Assembly (NCBI GenBank): GCA_011330545.1
Contig: DRQI01000204.1
Coordinates: forward strand, 1-7,327
Reading direction: 5' to 3'
Source: Flavobacteriia bacterium
Lineage (GTDB): Bacteria > Bacteroidota > Bacteroidia > Flavobacteriales > Flavobacteriaceae
DNA: 7,327 bases
Made by a program: the position numbers and the translations under genes. Under the pieces are notes generated by a model that had not been told where the DNA came from, searched no databases, and saw only the letters and a list, made by a program, of their open reading frames with translations. Positions 1-4,728 of the stretch are shown here, in pieces. The number at the start of each line of letters is the position of its first letter. Position 1 is the first letter of the stretch.

Positions 1-740
1 AAGCTCATATCGCCAATTTCATCTAAAAAAATAGTGCCGCCATTAGCCGCTTCAAATTTACCCGCCCGGTCTTTATTGGCACCGGTAAATGAACCTTTTA
101 CGTGGCCAAACAATTCGCTTTCTATCAGTTCAGACGGAATGGCTGCACAATTCACTTCTATCAACGGAGCTTTAAAACGCTCGCTTTTTTCGTGCAGCCA
201 ATGTGCTACCAATTCTTTTCCGGTTCCGTTTGCACCGGTAATCAATACCCTTGCATCGGTAGCGGCCACTTTTTCAATAATTTCTTTGATGTGTATGATG
301 GCTTTGCTTTCGCCAATCATTTCATAATTTTTACTTACCTTTTTCTTTAGCTGCTTATTTTCAACAACCAAACTTTTTTTGTCTAAGGCATTGCGTACTG
401 CATTGAGGAGCCTATTTAAATCGGGTGGCTTTGAAATATAATCAAAAGCTCCCATACGCATAGTGTTCACTGCCGTATCTAAATCGCCGTGGCCTGAAAT
501 CATCAAAATCGGAATTTCGGGTTTTAATTTCTGTGTTTTTTCCAAGACTTCTACCCCATCCATTTTTGGCATTTTAATATCGCATAAAATCAAATCGTAA
601 TCGTTATTCTTGATAAGTTCCATTCCGGCAAGGCCATCTTCAGCCTCTTCAACTTCATACGATTCGTTTTCTTCACTAATAATCTTTGTCAACACCCTTC
701 TAATGGCTGCTTCATCTTCTATAATTAATATTTTTGACAT
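1..740 (-). CDS. Sigma-54-dependent NtrC-type response regulator, 3' part cut off by the window edge
   Basis: The first 246 residues are visible, read from an ATG at 738-740 with no stop before the window edge. Residues 1-120 form a receiver domain: acidic pocket E8/D9, phospho-acceptor D54 in LCDIKMPKMDG, S82 in ISGHGD, and K104 in SKPP. After a short linker (about 121-140) an AAA+ sigma-54 activation domain begins, with Walker A GANGTGKE (169-176), the sigma-54 contact loop as GSFTGA (216-221, usually GAFTGA) and Walker B GGTIFLDE (234-241). The rest of the AAA+ domain and the expected C-terminal DNA-binding helix-turn-helix lie outside the window. By family, a sensor kinase phosphorylates D54 and the ATPase then remodels sigma-54 RNA polymerase at enhancer-dependent promoters. 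No partner kinase is seen and the target genes are unknown. The gene follows the channel gene by 71 bases that contain direct repeats. The family call is very secure. Confidence 0.95.
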   Translation of the reverse strand, partial: MSKILIIEDEAAIRRVLTKIISEENESYEVEEAEDGLAGMELIKNNDYDLILCDIKMPKMDGVEVLEKTQKLKPEIPILMISGHGDLDTAVNTMRMGAFDYISKPPDLNRLLNAVRNALDKKSLVVENKQLKKKVSKNYEMIGESKAIIHIKEIIEKVAATDARVLITGANGTGKELVAHWLHEKSERFKAPLIEVNCAAIPSELIESELFGHVKGSFTGANKDRAGKFEAANGGTIFLDEIGDMS

Positions 741-751
741 TTTAATATTTT

Positions 752-807
752 GTTTTGGGTTCTAAGTCCCGTTCCGGGTTTCAAGTTTTAGGTTTTGGGT
801 TTTAACT
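752..807. repeat. Three direct 16-base repeats between channel and regulator genes
   Basis: On the plus strand, three copies start at 752 (GTTTTGGGTTCTAAGT), 771 (GTTCCGGGTTTCAAGT) and 792 (GTTTTGGGTTTTAACT). They share the core GTTnnGGGTT and are spaced 19 and 21 bases apart. They fill almost the whole gap between the two minus-strand genes. Short degenerate GTTCCGGGTTTCAAG-like arrays are, from general recollection, common between genes in flavobacterial genomes, and their function is not known to me. No good -7 promoter element is visible in this gap. The central CCCG-TTC-CGGG (768-778) could form only a 4-base-pair stem, too weak to call a terminator. Confidence 0.75.
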
Positions 808-811
808 TAAT

Positions 812-1648
812 TCAATCATTTTTATCAATAATATGTATATCTCTTTGAGGGAATGGTATAGAAATATTATGTTCTCTAAACTTTTTATCTATGGCAAAAC
901 GGATATCACTTTTAGGAACCACCGACATAAAACTATCATTTAAGGTAAATACCAATTTAAAATCTAACGAATTATCGCCAAAATTAGTAAAAAGCACCAA
1001 CGGTTCAGGATATTGGTATACGTCTTTATGATCTCGGGCTACTTGTAATAATATGTCTTTGACCAATTCGATATCGCTGCCATAAGCCACTCCTACTTCT
1101 ACACTCTCTCGTGTGGTAGTTCCGTTTTCAGTCCAATTAAACAAGGTAGTGGTTAAATAAAGGTGATTAGGAATCACCAATACTTTATTATCAATGGTCA
1201 CGGCTCGGGTTGTACGCAATTTAATTTCTTCAACCCTTCCTACTTTTCCGTCTAATTCAATGATATCACCAACATGGACAGATTGGTCAACCAAAATAAA
1301 AATTCCCGAAATGATATCTTGAAAAAAAGTTTGCAAGGCCAATCCTACACCGACCAAGACCACTGTTGATGCGGCGAAAATGGCCGTGACATTAATGCCC
1401 ATATTATTTAGGGTCATCAATATGATGATGATATAAATAAACCATTTGCTATACGAAAACAACGAGATAAATTTCACTTTATCCTGTTCGGGCAACTTTC
1501 TGGTTATTAGTTTCCGAATCAATCCTATCACATAGGAAGCTATGATTAGGGTAATTATAGTAACCAACAATATCCGTACGGTAATGTGTACATTCTCTCC
1601 GCCAAACGGAAATTCATAATCTAGAAATTCATTGATTTTTTCTATCAT
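812..1648 (-). CDS. Small MscS-family mechanosensitive ion channel
   Basis: This is an inner-membrane channel of the MscS family, which opens under membrane tension and releases solutes on osmotic downshock. From the ATG at 1646-1648 it has 278 residues, close to the 286 of E. coli MscS. Three membrane segments are visible (about 24-44, 62-83 and 88-117). The third carries the pore-lining sequence LVGVGLALQ (98-106), which aligns with GLAVGLALQ of E. coli MscS; by that alignment one of the two gate leucines is valine here. The beta domain follows (GDIIELDGKVGRVEEIKLRTT, 127-147; VIPN, 158-161), then the cytoplasmic alpha/beta domain ending in IPFPQRDIHI. An in-frame TTG at 1661-1663, 5 bases downstream of AGGA, would add five residues. 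I prefer the ATG because TTG starts are rare and Shine-Dalgarno use is weak in this group. It lies 54 bases after the permease gene and is probably in the same operon. Confidence 0.93.
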   Translation of the reverse strand: MIEKINEFLDYEFPFGGENVHITVRILLVTIITLIIASYVIGLIRKLITRKLPEQDKVKFISLFSYSKWFIYIIIILMTLNNMGINVTAIFAASTVVLVGVGLALQTFFQDIISGIFILVDQSVHVGDIIELDGKVGRVEEIKLRTTRAVTIDNKVLVIPNHLYLTTTLFNWTENGTTTRESVEVGVAYGSDIELVKDILLQVARDHKDVYQYPEPLVLFTNFGDNSLDFKLVFTLNDSFMSVVPKSDIRFAIDKKFREHNISIPFPQRDIHIIDKND

Positions 1649-1702
1649 CTCACTAGTTGCCAATTTTTCCTAAAATTAGTGCTTTTTTACGAATAAATCA
1701 GG

Positions 1703-3016
1703 CTAATATTTCAACCACTTTCTCAATTCTTTATAACTCGGCTTTTTACCATACATTAAAATTCCTACTCTATAGATTTTAGCGGCGAACAAAACGGTTA
1801 GAAAAAAGGTTCCGAATAAGATGGCCACCGAAAGCAATTGTTGCCAAATTGGAACTCCAAAAGGAATACGCATCAGCATCACTACCGGAGAGGTAAACGG
1901 TACGTATGAAAATATCTGAGAAACAGTACCATGAGGGTTTTCAATAACTGTAAAAAAACCGACATATATGGCCAGCATTAACGGCATTAAAATGGGCATC
2001 ATAAACTGCTGGGTATCGGTTTCGCTATCTACAGCGGCGCCAATTGCCGCATATAGAGAGCCATATAATAAATATCCTCCAACAAAAAACAATACAAACA
2101 TAATGGCCAAATTGGCCAAGGGTAAATTTAACACTTCTTGCATTCCTAAGTTCATCATTTTTTGCATCTCGGCACTGTTGGCAACTTGATTCACGGCTTC
2201 TTGTGATGCCATAGGGCTACCTGACATATTGATTCCGAAAACCGTAGATACTACTGTCATTAAAATACCCCCGATAAGTATCCAAATTAAGAATTGCGTA
2301 ATTCCTGCCAACGAGGTGCCAAATATTTTGCCTAATAACAGTTGTATTGGCTTTACGGATGAAATGATTACTTCGATGATTCGGCTTGTTTTTTCTTCAA
2401 TAACACTCCGCATAATCATATTGCCATAAATAATGATAAACATAAATAACAGATATCCGGCAGCTCCGCCAAAAACCAGTTTTAGGGTGCTTCCTAATTT
2501 TGACGTTTTTTCGCCACTAAAGGTTTCTAAATTTGCCGTGACATTTACTTTTAATTTATGGATAAGATCTGGGTCAATACCCGATTTTCTCAATTTAATA
2601 TCCCTTGCTTTTGTTTCAATTTTCCGTTCAATTTCTTCCATCGTCATTAGCGACGGCGAATCTTCAGAATAAAACTTTATTTTATCTGCCAGTGCATCAA
2701 TACTATCTGCTTTTGGTATGTACAACAAACCGTAATTTTTAGATTCTTGCACTATTTTTTTTGCATCTTCTAAACTAACATTTGTTAAAATATCATATTT
2801 TGTCTTATCTGTACTTTTAAATTGTGATACAAATAATTTACTCTCGTCTAAGATAGAAATGGTTCTAACTTTATCATTGTTTAACTGTGTTAAAAAAGCT
2901 ATCAATGCAAATAAGCCTACCATAATTAGCGGACTTAAAAATGTCATTATGATAAATGACTTATTTTTTACCTTATTAAGGTATTCTCTTTTAATAATTA
3001 GTGGTAAATGATTCAT
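1703..3016 (-). CDS. ABC-2/NatB-type exporter permease
   Basis: This 437-residue membrane protein is the transmembrane partner of the ATPase encoded just upstream. It shows the NatB/ABC-2 layout: a cytoplasmic N-terminus with KREYLNKVKNKSF (9-21), a first membrane helix (about 21-44), and a large, mostly hydrophilic extracytoplasmic loop (about 45-178). Further helices follow at roughly 183-203, 234-260, 300-328, 338-357, 364-385 and 393-413. The family's conserved cytoplasmic coupling motif is present as EEKTSRIIEVIISSVKP (207-223). NatA/NatB systems are exporters, the best studied moving sodium ions, but the substrate here cannot be read from the sequence, so I give no gene symbol. The ATG at 3014-3016 follows AT-rich sequence with no ribosome-binding site. 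The gap to the ATPase gene is 72 bases and no strong promoter is visible there, which suggests co-transcription. Confidence 0.93.
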   Translation of the reverse strand: MNHLPLIIKREYLNKVKNKSFIIMTFLSPLIMVGLFALIAFLTQLNNDKVRTISILDESKLFVSQFKSTDKTKYDILTNVSLEDAKKIVQESKNYGLLYIPKADSIDALADKIKFYSEDSPSLMTMEEIERKIETKARDIKLRKSGIDPDLIHKLKVNVTANLETFSGEKTSKLGSTLKLVFGGAAGYLLFMFIIIYGNMIMRSVIEEKTSRIIEVIISSVKPIQLLLGKIFGTSLAGITQFLIWILIGGILMTVVSTVFGINMSGSPMASQEAVNQVANSAEMQKMMNLGMQEVLNLPLANLAIMFVLFFVGGYLLYGSLYAAIGAAVDSETDTQQFMMPILMPLMLAIYVGFFTVIENPHGTVSQIFSYVPFTSPVVMLMRIPFGVPIWQQLLSVAILFGTFFLTVLFAAKIYRVGILMYGKKPSYKELRKWLKY

Positions 3017-3088
3017 TTTTTTAATTTATCGTTTATTTGGTCAATCTGAACGCGATTCAAACAATGGCTTTTTACTTCAAAAATCGTT

Positions 3089-4015
3089 TTAGTTATTTTG
3101 TACGGTTTGAATAAAAATATCGTTTACACTGGGAATTACTTCAACAAAATGAGTGAGTTGCCCTTTTGATGTCAAGTGCGATATAAGCTGATTGGCCGTT
3201 TGGCCTGCATCAATTTTAATGTTAAATTTTAATTCGTCATTAATAGTTTTAAAATTGGCTTCAGAAAGTTCAAAATTTTCTTTTAAATATTTTTCTGTTT
3301 CCGCTTTTTGCTCTGTTAACAAACCAACCTCATAAATATTCGATTTATATTGCCTTTTAATATCAATTAATTTTCCGTCTAATATTTTATTTGACTCATG
3401 AATCAGTGCTATATGGTCGCACATTTCTTCCACAGATTCCATTCTATGGGTCGAAAAAATAACGGTGGCACCTTCCTCTCTCAATTGTAAAATTTCATCT
3501 TTGATTATGTTTGCATTGATAGGGTCAAAACCACTAAAAGGCTCGTCAAAAATTAATAGTTTCGGCTGATGCAATACCGTTACAATAAATTGAATCTTTT
3601 GTGCCATTCCTTTTGACAACTCTTGAACTTTCTTATTCCACCAACTGGTGATTTCAAATTTATCAAACCAATATTTTAAGCGTTCTTTGGCTTGATTTTT
3701 TGTCAATCCTTTCAATTGGGCAAGGTATAAGGCTTGCTCACCTACTTTCATTGATTTATACAAACCGCGTTCCTCAGGCAAATAACCTATATCTTTAATA
3801 TGGTTCGATTGTAATTTCACGCCGTCTAAAGTTACTAGGCCTTCATCGGGCATTGTAATCTGATTAATAATGCGAATCAACGTAGTTTTTCCTGCTCCGT
3901 TTGGGCCTAACAACCCGAAAATGCTACCTTTTGGCACTTCAATTGAAACACCGTTTAGCGCTGTGTAATCGCCAAACTTTTTAACAATATTTTCTGCAAC
4001 CAGTAAATTATCCAT
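3089..4015 (-). CDS. ABC exporter ATP-binding protein, NatA-like
   Basis: This 308-residue cytoplasmic ATPase powers the adjacent permease. In order it shows Walker A GPNGAGKTT (37-45), the Q-loop region GYLPEERGLY (77-86), signature LSKGM (133-137), Walker B LLIFDE (153-158), D-loop SGFDP (161-165) and the H-loop histidine H190 in STHRMESVEEMCD. Where most ABC ATPases have the Q-loop glutamine, this one has E81. From recollection, the LPEERGLY form is usual for the NatA-like exporter ATPases grouped in COG4152. The C-terminal about 85 residues (about 222-308) look like the accessory domain that follows the ATPase core in this group (DUF4162-like). It is the first gene of the minus-strand operon, with a -7 element 23 bases upstream of the ATG (4013-4015). 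The class is certain; the substrate is unknown. Confidence 0.95.
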   Translation of the reverse strand: MDNLLVAENIVKKFGDYTALNGVSIEVPKGSIFGLLGPNGAGKTTLIRIINQITMPDEGLVTLDGVKLQSNHIKDIGYLPEERGLYKSMKVGEQALYLAQLKGLTKNQAKERLKYWFDKFEITSWWNKKVQELSKGMAQKIQFIVTVLHQPKLLIFDEPFSGFDPINANIIKDEILQLREEGATVIFSTHRMESVEEMCDHIALIHESNKILDGKLIDIKRQYKSNIYEVGLLTEQKAETEKYLKENFELSEANFKTINDELKFNIKIDAGQTANQLISHLTSKGQLTHFVEVIPSVNDIFIQTVQNN

Positions 4016-4037
4016 ATAAAAATTTCAAAATTTGGGT

Positions 4038-4045
4038 CAAACCTA
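4038..4045 (-). promoter_or_regulatory. Putative Bacteroidota-type -7 element for the ABC/MscS operon
   Basis: On the minus strand this reads TAGGTTTG, a full match to the Bacteroidota sigma-ABfr -7 consensus TAnnTTTG. A start site about 7 bases from its centre would give a leader of roughly 20 bases before the ATG at 4015. The expected -33 TTG is absent; that region instead holds TTTTACTTT, inside an inverted repeat. This is a consensus match only. Confidence 0.55.
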
Positions 4046-4060
4046 CATAAAAATTTTATT

Positions 4061-4077
4061 TTAAAGTAAAACTTTAA
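4061..4077. promoter_or_regulatory. Inverted repeat over the -33 region of the ABC promoter
   Basis: The sequence TTAAAGTAAAACTTTAA has perfect 7-base arms around a 3-base AAA centre. It lies 15 bases upstream of the TAGGTTTG element, where the -33 recognition site of the minus-strand promoter would be. It could be an operator for an unknown regulator. It is all A/T apart from one G and one C, so chance occurrence in this AT-rich spacer is quite possible. Confidence 0.35.
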
Positions 4078-4079
4078 GG

Positions 4080-4105
4080 GGTAAGTCTATATGGTAAGTC
4101 TATAT
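4080..4105. repeat. Perfect 13-base tandem duplication
   Basis: GGTAAGTCTATAT occurs twice with no gap (4080-4092 and 4093-4105) without a mismatch. It lies in the divergent spacer between the ABC operon and marR. The perfect identity suggests either a recent slippage event or a pair of sites for a DNA-binding protein. Confidence 0.85.
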
Positions 4106-4210
4106 TAAGATGGGTTCTAAAATTATTCATTAACAAAAATCACTTCCGAAGAAAGATATTTATTTGACTCAAAAGGCCATTAAATGTTACATTTTAAATA
4201 AATAACAATT

Positions 4211-4228
4211 TACTATGCATGCATAGTA
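4211..4228. promoter_or_regulatory. Perfect 18-base palindrome, probable MarR operator
   Basis: TACTATGCATGCATAGTA is its own reverse complement over all 18 bases. It ends 8 bases before the TATATTTG -7 element of the marR-fadN-fadA operon, so a bound protein would cover the -33/-7 spacer and block RNA polymerase. MarR dimers typically bind palindromes of about this length within their own promoters. The palindrome is seen directly; that the adjacent MarR protein binds it is inferred from position and family. Confidence 0.7.
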
Positions 4229-4236
4229 TTTTTTTA

Positions 4237-4244
4237 TATATTTG
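4237..4244 (+). promoter_or_regulatory. Putative -7 element for the marR-fadN-fadA operon
   Basis: TATATTTG matches the Bacteroidota -7 consensus TAnnTTTG in full. Transcription would begin around 4248, at or within a few bases of the ATG at 4249, which implies a leaderless or nearly leaderless message. No -33 TTG is present at the normal distance, because that position is taken up by the palindrome at 4211-4228. This is a consensus match only. Confidence 0.55.
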
Positions 4245-4248
4245 TAAT

Positions 4249-4707
4249 ATGCAAAAAGAAACCTCTATAGACCACGCACTGAGAGCCACTTGGCAGGCAG
4301 TAGCAAAAATGTACAATGAGCAGGCATCAAAACACGATAGCACTATGGCTACAGCTTTTGTATTGCTAAACATTGATTTTGAAAACGGCACGCCGTCAAC
4401 CGCATTAGGGCCTCAAATGGGAATGGAACCCACAAGCCTCTCAAGAATTTTAAAAACTATGGAAGAAAAAGGCGCTATCTATAGAGAAAAAAACCCTGAA
4501 GATGGCAGGAGTGTACTCATCAAACTAACAGATTACGGAAAGGAAATGCGAAAAGTATCCAGAGAAAGTGTCATTACATTTAATGAAAAAGTGAGGGCGC
4601 ATATCTCTGAAGAAAAAATAAAACATTTTTTTGAGGTAACCGAAAAAATAAATGAACTGATTGCTAACCGTTCTATATTTGATTCCATGGAACGTAAAGC
4701 AGGTTAA
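4249..4707 (+). CDS. MarR-family transcriptional regulator, likely repressor of the beta-oxidation operon
   Basis: This is a 152-residue winged helix-turn-helix protein of typical MarR length. N-terminal helices (about 5-40) form part of the dimer interface. The DNA-binding part runs from about 48 to 100, with the recognition helix in EPTSLSRILKTMEEKG (60-75) and the wing around NPEDGRSVLIKLTDYG (82-97), which includes the family's conserved D-x-R (D85, R87). C-terminal helices (about 100-140) complete the dimer domain. An in-frame ATG at 4219 would add ten residues but lies inside the palindrome and upstream of the predicted -7 element, so I place the start at 4249. The stop is 21 bases before fadN. 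By position it probably represses itself and the fad genes and is relieved by an acyl-CoA or fatty acid, but the ligand is inferred and nothing in the sequence shows it. Confidence 0.92.
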   Translation: MQKETSIDHALRATWQAVAKMYNEQASKHDSTMATAFVLLNIDFENGTPSTALGPQMGMEPTSLSRILKTMEEKGAIYREKNPEDGRSVLIKLTDYGKEMRKVSRESVITFNEKVRAHISEEKIKHFFEVTEKINELIANRSIFDSMERKAG

Positions 4708-4728
4708 AACAAATACAATTTTTATCCG

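Noticed and set aside
34..350. Two plus-strand open frames opposite the response regulator
   Set aside because: They are antisense to a region with a full set of receiver and AAA+ motifs on the minus strand, and their translations resemble no protein family I know.
768..778. CCCG-TTC-CGGG as an intrinsic terminator after the channel gene
   Set aside because: The stem is only four base pairs with a 3-base loop, and it is part of the repeat array. No adjoining T tract follows the stem directly on the minus strand.
1968..2672. Three plus-strand open frames opposite the permease gene
   Set aside because: They are shadows of the minus-strand permease gene, with no recognisable motifs or starts.
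3932..3946. Plus-strand sigma-54-like promoter TGGCAC-N5-TTGA pointing toward the divergent region
   Set aside because: The -24 half is perfect, but the -12 half lacks the needed GC (TTGAA instead of TTGCA). It lies inside the ABC ATPase coding sequence, about 300 bases from marR, so it is best explained by coding sequence.
4194..4391. Minus-strand open frame of 65 codons across the marR start
   Set aside because: It overlaps the marR coding sequence and promoter and its translation resembles no known family; the MarR frame explains the sequence.
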